Positions 47,114 to 58,295 of a stretch of DNA of 64,000 nucleotides are shown piece after piece (within the stretch, counting starts at the first letter, position 1; every line of letters starts with the position of its first letter). Position numbers and translations under genes: made by a program. The notes under the pieces are model-generated. The model was not told where the DNA came from and ran no database searches. It saw only the letters and a list, made by a program, of their open reading frames with translations. Origin of the DNA: Zopfochytrium polystomum (Eukaryota; Chytridiomycota; Chytridiomycetes; Chytridiales; Chytridiaceae); assembly GCA_025765615.1 (NCBI GenBank), contig JAIVFJ010000005.1, positions 372,001 through 436,000 on the forward strand, given 5' to 3'.

Positions 47114-48358
47114 ATGGACCTTGTCGAGAGGGCGCGAACGGTAAGAGAGCTAACCCTCTCCCTGCATCTGCTCAGCTGGCAACTCGCGCCAACGCAACTC
47201 CCAACGCTCTGTGCCTTTCTTTCTTGTGCACAGACGCCTGTCGATAAGCTTTGCGCAACTATCTCGTTGCCGCTCTGTTACGATGCTCGGCACCCAGTTT
47301 GCGGAAGTTTGGTTCGTTTATTTCACGATCAGATCCAGTGGCACGTCCGAGCACTCACGGCAACCCCATTTTCCATGTATAGCCCATAGCGCTTTCGTTG
47401 CATGCCATCGAGACCATGCCTCTCTTTCTTTTTGAGTGGGCGTTTCGCCTTGTTAAGTCGAACATGGAGCAATTGTTCGTCTATATGGATTGAGCGATGT
47501 GATTCCACTAACTTTGATTCCGTTATGTTATGCAACCGCAATTCAGGTACAGGGAAGCAGCAGACACTGGGTGGTCTGACGGTCAGAAGAGGGAAGAAAT
47601 GCGCGAAGAAAATGGAAGGTGGGTGTGCCCGTGTGGCATGTGGCACAGTGAGTGCATCGTGGGCTTAGCTGCGTCCCTGTGCAGGTATTTGATCGCTACG
47701 GCAAGACAGAACGATAGCGATATTCCCATTGGATTCCTATTCTTCACGTTTGTGATGGAAGAGTCCAACGACGGAGAAGATCGTGAATTAGGTGAGGCAC
47801 CTGTGGTATACTGGTCGGTAGATGTCCACCAGGACTCGTCGAACGCCCACACAGGCTGTGTTCTGACCACCCCTCCTCCTCTCGAACGCAGCATGGAGCT
47901 TCAGCTGGAGCCAGAGTACCGGGGGCTAGGGCTTGGAGAGCACATGATGCATTTGATGGAAGAGGTGGGACGTGCGGCCACAATGCGCAAGGCCATGCTC
48001 ACGGTGTTCAAGCGGAATACGCGAGCTGTGAGCTTCTATTACCGTATTGGGTAAGCCATTATTATCGATTTCTTTTTCAGTATTTTTTTTTTTTTTCTTT
48101 GGTGGCCGTTGAAGTACCTTCTTCACACACCCACATCCGTTTCTCGCGTCTCGCAACAATATTGCACGCCCCCCAACTTGTGGGTCACATGCCATCATTC
48201 ACCCTCTTCTTTCTTTCTTTTTTTTTCTTTCTTTTTCTTTCTTTCTTTTGTTCTGCTTCCACAGCTACAAGCCGGACGCCATCTCGCCCAGCGAGTCGCT
48301 GCCACCCATTGAGGCTGGCTATTTCTCGTACGAGATTCTGTGCAAGGTGCTTCGCTGA
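47114..48358 (+). CDS. NAA40: NAA40/NAT4, histone H4/H2A N-terminal acetyltransferase
   Basis: Proposed join(47114..47140,47234..47344,47437..47474,47547..47618,47685..47813,47892..48050,48265..48358), 209 aa; exon 2 end is the weakest point. Landmarks: WAFRLVKSNMEQLYREA, GWSDGQKREEMREE, YLIATARQNDSDIPIGFLFF, VVYCMELQLEPEYRGLGLGEH (the R/Q-x-x-G-x-G acetyl-CoA loop), KAMLTVFKRNTRAVSFY and the tail YFSYEILCKVLR. These match the GNAT enzyme that acetylates Ser1 of histones H4 and H2A. The middle intron (47814-47891) has an open frame, so retention is possible. Two donors are GTTCGT and GTCGGT. Divergent from CTU2 over 48 bp. Confidence 0.85.
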
Positions 48359-48885
48359 GAGAGCGAGAGAGGGAGGGAGGGAGGAGAGAGTGAGAGAGAG
48401 CAGAAGGAAACGTGACAGAAAGACAAGAAAAAAAAGCCCGCGCTCATCTCGCCATCTTCCCGGAAGAGCGGAATTCTCTTCTTCCTGTTTTCCGTTTCAG
48501 AGGATAAACTTTTGATTGGCGCTGAGAAAATTTTTTTTTTCCTTTAATTTCAATTTTATCTGCATTTCATTGTTTTTTTAATTTTTACTATCAATTTTTC
48601 ATTATAACTTTTTTTTTTTTCTTTTATCGTTGCTGTTTTTGCTGTCAGCCAACCATATCCACTTCCCAGCAAACCCAACCAAACCCGCATGCATGGTGGC
48701 TCTCGCTCGCACGCCTTCTTCCGCACGGACTGATTGATTGGCTGGCTGGCCAAACCACACACAAACTCAGTTTTATTTTGATCGATCTTTTCGCTCGACT
48801 GGTGGTCGCCCTTTCACACCCCTCCCCCACTCTCCTCTTGCACCCCGTTCCTTATCCCTCCTGCCCTTCAGTTGGCCAGCTCGGA
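48359..48885. other. Intergenic: GATA gene upstream region
   Basis: Pyrimidine-rich, with several T-runs. No gene seen. Confidence 0.5.
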
Positions 48886-51341
48886 ATGCCTCCAATTCTT
48901 CTCAAGATCTCGAAACACCAGCAGCAGCACGACTTTTCGACCTTTGCCGATATACAAACCGCCGATGACATCGCAAGTGCCTGGAAAGTATGTACTAAGG
49001 TACGCGACCAGCTGGAGCTGGGGTCTCGCCTAGAAAATCTTTCGTGGCGGTTGTGGCATCTGCACGACTCCCTTGCATTCTCGTCCACGAAGCTTAATGA
49101 CCCGCAGTTCCGCCGTCGCGCCTATCTCACAAGTCGAAAGTTGCACAAGACGGCCGATTCCCCCCCCTATGTCTTGGGAAAAAAGCGTCCTTTTGATGCG
49201 ACACAATCCTCTTCCTCGGCTGAAGAAGTGCAAGCCGCTTCTGGCCCTGCGTCCTCGGCATCCTCTTCTTCAACACGCGTTGGATCTGACGCCATTACGA
49301 CCAATGCCGCTACAGGCGGTAATTGCGAAAAAGAAATCGCTCCGTCTCCGGCCAAACGCGCAAAGGAGAACCCTTCGTCCTTTAAGCAACTGCTGGCACA
49401 ACATCCTGTGTACGCGACTGTAACGAAAAGGACACCAAATCCTTTCGCTCCAGTGGAGCGATTTCCTGTTAAGGGTGCAACTGCAGCCAGTGCAGCCCGT
49501 CAGCCTACCCTCGTTCCACCAGCCCCTCGCCCTATCATTCAGCCTGTTCGCCGACAGCAAACTTTGAAAAAGAGCTCTTCAACGCTGGCTGCAATTACTG
49601 TGGACTCCTCTAGCGGGAGCAAGAACCGGGCAAAACCTCCTGTGAAGCCCAGAACGAACCCCGAACGAGGAATCGAAAAATCAGTTCCGACTCCATCATT
49701 GCCAGTATCCGGGAAAGCGGTGGTCGAGGCCCCAGTGACTGGACCTTTGGGCCCCGCAACTACCGCCCCCGACTCTCACGCCATTTCCCCGTCCCCTGGT
49801 TTTTTCAATTCTATTTTCGTACCAAACACATGCTCGTCATCGCCATCAATGTTCGCGTCTTCGGAACCAAGCTCATTAAGCAAGGCGCTGCTTCCTAATC
49901 TTCCTGCTATTAGCGAGCTTGTGTTGATGTACTTGGTGCAAAACCCCGAAACCGCTTCCCTTCCCTTAAATCGTATCGCAGGCACTCAGTCCAATTCGAG
50001 CGACTTCTATACCGTATACAACGAAGGTCCCACACCACCTGGGAACTCTGATCCCGTCGCAGCAATCCCCCCGACGTCAGCTTCCTTGCCAAGAGAGGAC
50101 GTTTCTCTGTCGTTGACAAAGCCGCTTGCCCCTTCCAACATGAAGGGCAAGAAACCTTATTTCACAACACTGTTGCAAAACGAAATGACCGTTTCAGCAG
50201 AGGAAGCCTCCACCCTCAACGATGGCGACTCTTCATCTGCTGAGGCAGCGAGGCTAAACGGTGCAGGAAAAGGCGTCCTCGCTGGCGCTGCTGGTTTTGG
50301 ATATGGTGAAACGATCTGCAGTAATTGCGGGGTTCGCCATACACCTCTTTGGCGTCGAGGACCGAATGATGCCTTGCTCTGCAACGCTTGCGGACTCTAC
50401 TACCGAACGCATGGAGTTAACCGCGCGAGGCCTCTGGCGGACGGCGAAAAGTCTTCCGAAAGCTTACCTCAAATAGTTTGTTTCAATTGTGGTACTCAGA
50501 ACACCCCTCTATGGCGTCGGGACGATGAAGGGCAGAATCTATGCAACGCTTGCGGTCTCTAGTAGGTTCAGTTGAAACGGTTCGATTCAAATCCCTTTGG
50601 ACTGACCGTCTTCCCCATCGTGCCCCTAGCCACAAGCTTCATCACGTGCACCGTCCCGCGTCGATGAAAACCGACGTGATTCGCAAGAGACATCGACACG
50701 AAAACTCTCCGACCGAACGCAACGGAGCCTTTCCAACCGCTCCTCAGGCCGTGAAAAAGTCCAAAGCTCAGAATTCTACGCGTACCAACAGAGCCCACCT
50801 CAGCAACATCACCCAAACGGGCGAACTGGGGGGGTCAAGGCCGTCAACGGTAATGCCCTTCCCCGGTCAGGGGGGACTGCCCTTTGCCGGTGATCATTCC
50901 CAAGAGCAGTCATTTGTCGCTTCATTGTTCGGACAGACAACGCAAGTGTACTCTTCCCCAGATGAACTCTCTGCAACTGCTCAGCAGCCTCTTTCTGCAC
51001 ACAGCTCGCAGAGCGGAGGTTCCAATAACCTATTCGTGGACCACCCCCTCTTCCTCAGTGGTGAATCCGAAGAGACTCCGCAGTTGCAACCTGAATGTTT
51101 CGAGGGAGGCACCATGGTGAGAATGGTAGAAGGTTCACGGATGGCAGCCCCTCCATTTATTTCGGCCGGCGGAGCTCTGGAGCCGGTTAGTTCAGGCGGC
51201 GCGAGTGGTGTTCAACCCTATTGGAACAGAGACATGGGTCAGCCGAGTGATTCGAGGGCGCTGGTTGTTCCTGTCGAAACTGAGGATGGATCAGACTACG
51301 CCATGTTTCGCGAAGCGCTCTGGGCGAGCTGGGATGAGTGA
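48886..51341 (+). CDS. GATA transcription factor with DUF1752 and two zinc fingers
   Basis: Two exons, join(48886..50561,50630..51341), 795 aa. N-terminus [17 protein letters not shown] and the DUF1752 motif [22 protein letters not shown] (residues ~25-60), typical of fungal nitrogen-type GATA factors. Long Ser/Pro/Ala region. Finger 1 [30 protein letters not shown] and finger 2 [31 protein letters not shown], both C-X2-C-X17-C-X2-C. The intron cuts finger 2 right after CGLY. The linker between fingers is about 30 residues and has no cysteine, unlike SreA-type iron regulators. C-terminus Ser/Gly rich. Nuclear, binds GATA sites; the regulon cannot be told. Confidence 0.92.
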
Positions 51342-51867
51342 AATGGGATTGGTTGGACCCTCTCGTCTATGATTTACTTGCTCTTGTGGAGGGTAGAGAA
51401 GGAGCGGCAGTGAAGAAAATGAAAAACGCAGTTTTTTCTGTCAATTTTTTCTCCTTTTCTTGCACAGTCTTTTCATTGAGCCCGCCTCGTCGCAAGAAGG
51501 CAAGGAGGTCAGGTGGGATCCGGTGACCATCACGTGTACCCGCGGTCACGGGGACGGCCCAGTGTGCTGGTTGCTTACCAGGAGCCCGCTCGCTTGGGCG
51601 TGATGCTCAGTCGTGTGGTCTACTCTCCCCGCCAACGATGAGTTCTTAGTTTCCGACACCCTCCCCTGTGTTTTTTGTGAACGGTTGACGATCTGGAGGC
51701 GAAGCTAACGCAGGACGAGTCCCTTAGTCCGGCGCATGACTTAACCGTTGCACTCCCACTTTTTTGGCGGAGATTCGTTCCTGGCACAACGCCTAATGGG
51801 TGTATTCCAATTTTTCCCTGTGGCATCCACTCGTGCATATTTGAGCCATCTACCTTCCCCGCTCTGA
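51342..51867. other. Intergenic, no supported gene
   Basis: 3' flank of the GATA gene and upstream region of the bHLH gene. An antisense open frame at 51620-51964 has no recognised motif. Confidence 0.5.
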
Positions 51868-52962
51868 TGAGTTTCTCCATGATACACACCACAGAATTGA
51901 ATTTGAAAGACAGCTTCCACCCTTCCTCAAACCATTCGGAACAAATTCCGGAGGACGTCAGCAAGGTTGAAAACCTCGCCTCTGAAGGTGGCGAGCGTCC
52001 ATGATGGTATGCTGCTAACTAGTCAATATTAGCGTCTGCTTACGCATCCGTTTCCGGTGCAGAATCCTACCCAAACTGAGCTCAGTCTCCCGGTTGTACG
52101 GTATTCTTAACATCGCCCTACGTCTCTGCCTTGCTGAACCTTTATCGAATTCGCCGTAGAGATCCTCGCATACTAGATGGAAACGGAGTGTCGCCCACAG
52201 GCCAACAAACGCAACAATTTGCGAACTCCGGAAATCACCACCAGCAATTTATTGATGCTCTGTTGATGCCTAATTCCCGCACCATCGTTGAAGGTTCGAT
52301 CATTTCGTGGCTGCAAGCTTTCTAACGAGTTTTCTTTTTGTTACTCGTCGCACGCCACGCCTGCCCCCCAACCCACCCCAGAAAATCGCCCCCCTGTGTC
52401 GCAAGTTCCAGCAGAACACGCTGTAGCATATCCTCATCACCACGCGGATAGTGCTCGAGAAGGTTCTGACTCAGAGAACCAGCCTGCTCTCGATAGCCGT
52501 GGCGGGAGGCTCCAAGTCGGTTCAGACGAATGGATCCAGCAACGGCGGCGAAACCACAAGGAAGTAGAACGCAAGCGAAGGGAGACCATTAACAACGGGA
52601 TAAATGAGTTGTATGCGGTGCTTCCCGATGGAGGCGACCGTAACAAAGGAAAAGTGATTCAGCGCGCGGTCGCATACATTCAAGAATTGCGCAAGGTGGC
52701 GTCTGAGAATTTGGAAAAATGGACGGTTGAGAAGCTGCTGCTGGAGCAAGCGTGAGTGCCTTGCCCTTGTATTTTGGCCGTAGCTGAAAAATCGCTTGCT
52801 GAAACCGGCTGCACTTCAAAACTCAGGATTCAGAACTTGGGTTCCACAGTGGACGATTTGAAAGCAGAGAACGAAGTTTTGAAGGACCGTATTAGGCAAT
52901 TCGAGGCTCTAGTGGGCGACCAGAGCAACCCAGTCACCAAACGCCAAAGAACGGATGGCTAA
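51868..52962 (+). CDS. bHLH-zipper transcription factor, Cbf1-like
   Basis: Supported exons: 52160..52293, 52382..52751 and 52827..52962, in frame. The bHLH reads RRNHKEVERKRRETINNGIN, then ELYAVLPDGGDRNKGKVIQR and AVAYIQELRK, followed across the last intron by a leucine-zipper-like coiled coil (LGSTVDDLKAENEVLKDRIR). The basic region H..E..R is that of E-box (CACGTG) binders, and the ETIN.GI..L pattern resembles fungal Cbf1. The 5' end is not resolved: an ATG at 51868 opens a 45-codon frame (MSFSMIHTTELN), but the join to 52160 could not be closed. The donor at 52294 is GTTCGA. Nuclear; targets unknown. Confidence 0.8.
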
Positions 52963-53254
52963 CTGGGCTTTTAACACGCTTAATGAACAGAAAGAAGTTC
53001 GAATGGTCCCCACACAAAAAACGACCCAATCGAGGGTCATTGAAGAGATAGAGAGTTCTCTCGGAAGGTGAAGGAATAATCCTACAGTGGAATTCCTCGA
53101 CTTCCTCCTTGTTATTTTTCGTTCCGCATCCTTTGTTTCGTGCAGAGTTTCATCCGCAGGAATCCTTCTGTTGTTCCCAGCAGCTCCTTTTTTTCCTCTC
53201 CATTCAAATTTTTTTTTTTTCGGGGGTCATTGTCTGTGAGCGCACCAGACCAGA

Positions 53255-55396
53255 ATGTACGAGCGGTGGCGAGAGCAGCTCGAGATCTCGCGGCAGTCGT
53301 CGTCCCCTCATCACCACGCCCGACTCGCAGCGGCCGCAGCTCGAACGGCTATGGTGGCTAGCATCAGCGGGGCGGGAAGTAGTTCCAGCAGTAGCAGCAG
53401 TGCTGGATCCATCGGCTCATTGAACGGCGGCGTTGTCAATGGCTCGGTGGACTCGCTTGCCAACGCCACGATCGGCCCCAATCGGGGTGTTGGCCTCACC
53501 CTTGCTTCTCAAACCGGCAATGGGGCGAACGGAAGTGAGAAGGCATCGCAGTGGACGGTCATAGATCTTGGTGGCATGCAGATCAAGAACCTCAGCGCGT
53601 CTCTCTTTCAGTACTCGTTCCTTACGACGCTCTATCTGAACCACAACTGCTTGAGCTATCTGTCGCATCACATCTCCAAACTACGATCGCTGACCTGCCT
53701 CGATGTGTCGGGAAACAAGCTCACGTCGGTTCCGCCAGAACTCGGTCTAGTTGTGTCACTTCGAGAACTGCTGCTCTTTGACAATCAGATTACATTCCTC
53801 CCGCCAGAGCTCGGTTCGCTGTACCAGGTGAGCATAATGCCTTGCAATATGATTTGTCTTTATTGTCCCTAAATAAACCCTTCACCCCCCTAGCTGGACA
53901 CATTGGGACTTGAAGGAAATCCGCTTCCTGAATCGATTCTTTCGCAATTGCAGAGGGAAGGAGCTGCAGCTGTTGTCGCTTATCTTCGTGAAAACATTCC
54001 TGGTAAGTCGAGTTTTCCATTTTTTACACAACTGATGGGCGCTGTTTGCAGCTGGTAACCCACCTCAGGAGCGCGGGTGGATCACGCTCGACGAAGACTT
54101 CACTCCTGGTGCCAATGGTTCGTTTCCAGTACTTTGGCTACTTGAGTTTGATGCTGGTTGTAGACGTGTTCACAGTGATGTGCTACAACACTCTTTGTGA
54201 CAAGTATGCGACGCCCCAAGCATATGCGTACACTCCGACTTGGATGCTTAACTGGGAATATCGGCGAGAACTTATCCTTCAAGACATCCTCAATTACGGG
54301 GCTGATATTGTCTGCTTGCAGGTTGAAAATTTTGTCTGGAAACCCTTCGTGTTCTCACGTTCCAAATGCAGGAAGTAGAAATGAGTCAATTCGAAGAATA
54401 TTTCCAAGTGCAGCTCGCCCAACTTGGGGATTACAAGGGAGTGTTCGCACCAAAGTCTCGTGCCCGCACGATGGGAGACTATGAAAGGCGATCCGTGGAC
54501 GGTTGCGCCACCTTTTTCAAAGCCAATAAGTGGGTTTCATTTCGTCGCAACAAGCCTAATGCTGGCGCCCTGCATATTCCAGATTCACTTTGGTTCAGAA
54601 TGAGGTGGTTGAGTTTCAGCAAATCGCACTCCAGCGGCCAGATCTTCGCCGCACCGAAGATGTCTTCAACCGCGTAATGGTGAAAGACAACATTGCAGTG
54701 ATCACTCTGCTGGAGAGTAAACAAGCTCCCAACCACCGGACGCTAGTTGCAAATGCACACTTGCACTGGGACCCTTCCTACAAGGATGTGAAGCTCGTTC
54801 AGACCGCGATGTTGGTGGAAGAGATCACTCGCCTCGCCGCGACATTCTCGAGGCTGCCAGGAGGGTCGAGCGGATCCGCCGATGCAAGTTCAACTGGAGG
54901 GAAAGCCTTGGGTGGTGTTATTGGCTCGGGCGGAGCACCCTCACCGTCTACCGCTGCCTCCAACCTAAACGCATCAGCAAACGCGGCCTCTACGCTGCCC
55001 ATCCTACTGTGCGGAGACTTCAACTCCCTTCCGAACTCTGGTGTGTACGAGTTCCTCTCGCGCGGTTCCGTTCCCCAACACCATGAAGACTTCGGAAACT
55101 ATACTTACGGACCATACACGTCGGAGGGCCTGTCACATAAGCTATCGCTGAAGTCGGCCTACTCGCAAATCAACGAACTTGACTTTACCAACTTCACCCC
55201 GTCATTTAAAGGTGTCATCGACTACGTATGGTACTCGTCTCTCACTCTCTCCATAACTGGTCTTCTCGGAAACGTGGACCGAGAGTATGTAGGACGAACA
55301 GTGGGTCTTCCCAACGCACACCATCCATCAGACCACATACCATTGCTGGTTTCCTGCCGATGGAAGGAAGACAAAACCAGAAAGCGGCTGAAATGA
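53255..55396 (+). CDS. CCR4: CCR4, catalytic deadenylase of the CCR4-NOT complex
   Basis: Six exons, join(53255..53827,53894..54002,54052..54117,54164..54321,54372..54529,54583..55396), 625 aa. Starts MYERWREQLEISRQSS, as usual for fungal Ccr4. Leucine-rich repeats at residues ~105-205 (SFLTTLYLNHNCLSYL, LTCLDVSGNKLTSVPPEL), which bind the Caf1/Pop2 partner. The exonuclease-endonuclease-phosphatase domain follows: VFTVMCYNTLCDKYAT, CLQEVEMSQFEEYF (catalytic Glu), KDNIAVITLLES, ANAHLHWDP, LCGDFNSLPNSGVYEF, GVIDYVWYS and PSDHIPLL. An Ala/Ser/Gly-rich insert of ~40 residues precedes the GDFNS block. All catalytic motifs are present. Shortens mRNA poly(A) tails in the cytoplasm. Donor after exon 3 is GTTCGT, intron 46 nt. 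Convergent with the patatin-like gene. Confidence 0.95.
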
Positions 55397-55626
55397 TCAC
55401 GCGAGCTTTCCTTTCCTTTCACTTTCGTGCGTGTTTATTGGTTTCCTCTCGTTGTGTTTTTTTTTTTCTTTTCATTTTTGTTACTTTCTTTCCCCTTGTC
55501 CGTTTTCTCTCTCCAAAATCAATGGCGTAATAGGGGGGGTATGTGCACGAGAGAAGAATGTGATTCCCTGGTTCGAGTCAGCGTGCAAAAGCAAGAGTAG
55601 TCATCAACCCACTGAAAGCAATACTG

Positions 55627-58233
55627 TTAAGGAAGATGGCGAACAGTCGTTTCAACGACATACCTGTCCCAGACGGTTTGAGCCCAGGCAAAACAGCAGT
55701 TGCGGCCATGCGCCCATTCTTGTTCAGAAGCGGTTCCACTCGCGAGTGATTCTAAATAAGCGTCTTTTTCTGGTAGAGCAAAGTCCATGGATTCCCGTAG
55801 TGTATCGTTTCCTGAGCCCCACGGGCAAATGTTGGCATCACCTGGTGTCCGGCAAATTGACACCGTGAGGCCGTCGTAAAGTGGAATACGGTTTGTAACC
55901 GCACCAGTAAATGCGAGAACAGCATCTGGCCTTCTCGGCAGACGCAAAGTGACAGGCGTTTCATGCAGCAGCTAGCGTGAAGATAAGAGTCGGCGGATCA
56001 ACGAACTTAATGCTCACCGGCACGAATGAGGACGCCAAAATCGCGTCAATGATAGACTGAAAAATTAGCAAATCAATATCACTGGCGTTCTGATGAGTTG
56101 GTGAAATCTCACCTCCTTGCTTTCAAAATCGCAAAGAATTTCGTTTTCGAAAGATGGGAATAGGGTGACCGAAATGAAAAGACGTCCCTGAGCTTTCGAG
56201 ATATTCTGCGGTAAAAACGATTCTAAGAATCGTTGCAAAACCAGGGAGAGACTGGCGATCGGCCCAAGAAATCTGGGAGTTGAAGGGAAAATGAAAAAGA
56301 GAGTTTTTCCTTCTGTTACAGTGGGCGGAAGGGGAACTGATGGAAGCGGTAAAACGGCAAACCTTGTTTTCGAGGAAGAGTCCAGAGACAACAACAGTTT
56401 TTCAATATCTGCGAGACCATCGTGCCCCATATCCAGGGCCATGGCCGCGGCGACGACGCTGCAAAGGCCACAGCCCAAAAACCTTGCCGACGCCAAAAAC
56501 TCTGGCCGAAAGGTTTCCAACAAGCACGAGGCAGCCCCCGCTGAAAAAGCCATGTCGGCTGAACCTGATGCTGGACCGATTCTCGCGTCTCCGTCTCCGA
56601 TCCAGCCATTCAGCGAAGAGACCCCAAAGGAAAACGATAGGGGGTTTACAACCTTTGAGGCAAGAACTAGAACGTGCTTCAGTGAGCTCAACTTTGCGGC
56701 TTTTGTTTTCGGCGAATGCGGCTCCCCCGCAAGGAGGCTGGGGCTCAGAAATGGAGAGGACCTTGCCAGTTTCGTAGCTGTCTCGGAACCGTATCTGATC
56801 ACTTTTACCGCTATACTCCCAGTGGTGGATACAGCGAAATCTCTCGCGTCATGGAGGATAGTAGGCGAGCCTGTTAAACGGGCTGCAACGCCTGCAACCA
56901 CATCTCCAACAGAGTTGACGACATTAAGGGATCGCGAAGAGGCTGTCAAAGCCTGTTTTGTGACCCAGCTCGCCCACAGTGACGCCGTCGAATGTGGGCT
57001 TGGTGGAGGAGTGGCCGGCTCTCCCGCGTCGCCTTTTCTTGCTTCAAACCGTTGCTTCGCCACAAAACTCCCTGGGGGCGCAGGAACCTCCAAAAGGGAA
57101 AGAAGATTGCTCCCTGGAGTCGTCCGAAGGACTGAGGCTGACAGAACGCGGTCAGTATCGACGGCGACTTTTTGAGGGGTTTGCGCGTCGTCCGACAGAA
57201 TGCTCAGAGCCTGCGCAACGACTGGAAGCTTCGCCACGTAGGACGCTCCAGGCAATTTCCCCAAAAAGGAGATGCCGGGCAGAGTTTTCAGGACACCGGC
57301 CACGGAGCGAAACCCGCTGAGCGAGATGAAATTCGGCTTCGCTTGCGACTGAGCTTCCTCCCCGTCCGCCTGCTGCTCCTGGTGTGGGTGCGGAGCCTGG
57401 TCGTCATCCATGTCGTCCAAGTCCTCCAAGTCAACAAACAGGGGTGCTGGTGGGTGGGCTTCGTTGGGTGTGTCACCACACGGTGCCACTCTGGCTTGCT
57501 CCTGTGACTCGCCCGCGTCAACGGTGTCAACGGTGCTGCCCTCGCCGCCGCTCTCGGCGCTATCGCTGTCACCAAACAAAACTCTCGTCCAAAAGCTCGA
57601 CTGAGGCTTTTCAGTCGGGGAGCGACGGTCCTCTTTTGCCGCGCCGCCAGCCACGGGAGTCGTCGCTGGTGTCCCAGTAAGAGGCCGGAGCTGTCCAAGA
57701 TCGTCGTCATCATCGGACTGATCGGTATCATCTTCCGCCGCGCTGGTCAACAGCCGCGACCAAAACGAAGGCTCACGCCGGCTCTCCTGGCGCCGTCGAG
57801 GTGGCGGTGGCCCAGCAGCACTGTCGGCGTCGTCCTCCACATCCGACTCAAACCCGCTGCTGCGTTTTGGGGACTCGGAACGCTGTCGCAATGCCACCGC
57901 CGCCGCTGATGCTGCTGATGCGACTGCTGCCGGAGACTTTGCCAACAAAGGAGGCGGAGTGGATTGGGCGCTGCTTGCGGTTGTCAGCGAGGTTGTCGAT
58001 CGCGGTGGGGATGGCGGGAACAGCTGAGACGAGCTTGTGTATGGGGGCGGCACGTCCTCCGATCTTGTTGTTGTTGTAGTTTTTATTGCAGTACCCCGGG
58101 GTTTCAGGATCGAGGGAGGAAGGGGGGTGCAGTGTGTGTTAAATATTGAGAACGGTAGGGGAAATTGAGGGAAGCGAGGTGGGGTGGGGGTTTGGTGGAA
58201 GGCCTACCTGAATTTCGGCATGGGTCCCGCCAT
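55627..58233 (-). CDS. Patatin-like (ATGL-type) protein lacking the catalytic dyad
   Basis: Four exons, join(55627..55971,56018..56056,56113..58063,58208..58233), about 786 aa, start MAGPMPKFR just downstream (on this strand) of a 45-base A-run. Residues 1-360 are disordered, acidic and Pro-rich with three DDD-type runs. The C-terminal part follows ATGL: NPLSFSF, GAASCLLETFRPEFLASARFLG, then PRFLGPIASLSLVLQRFLES, GRLFISVTLFPSFENEIL, DAILASSFVP, FTGAVTNRIPLYDGLTVSI and DANICPWGS. The nucleophile box reads GCGLC where active enzymes have GxSxG, and the DGG box reads TGA, so both Ser and Asp are replaced. Likely a non-catalytic homologue of triacylglycerol lipases; function unknown. Confidence 0.75.
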
Positions 58234-58248
58234 TGTTGTGAATGAATT

Positions 58249-58250
<2 letters not shown>

Positions 58251-58295
<45 letters not shown>
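58251..58295. promoter_or_regulatory. 45-bp poly(dA:dT) tract before the patatin-like gene
   Basis: Uninterrupted T-run on the plus strand, ending 17 bp from the start codon of the minus-strand gene. Such tracts keep nucleosomes off promoters; it could also lie in the 5' UTR. Confidence 0.55.
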
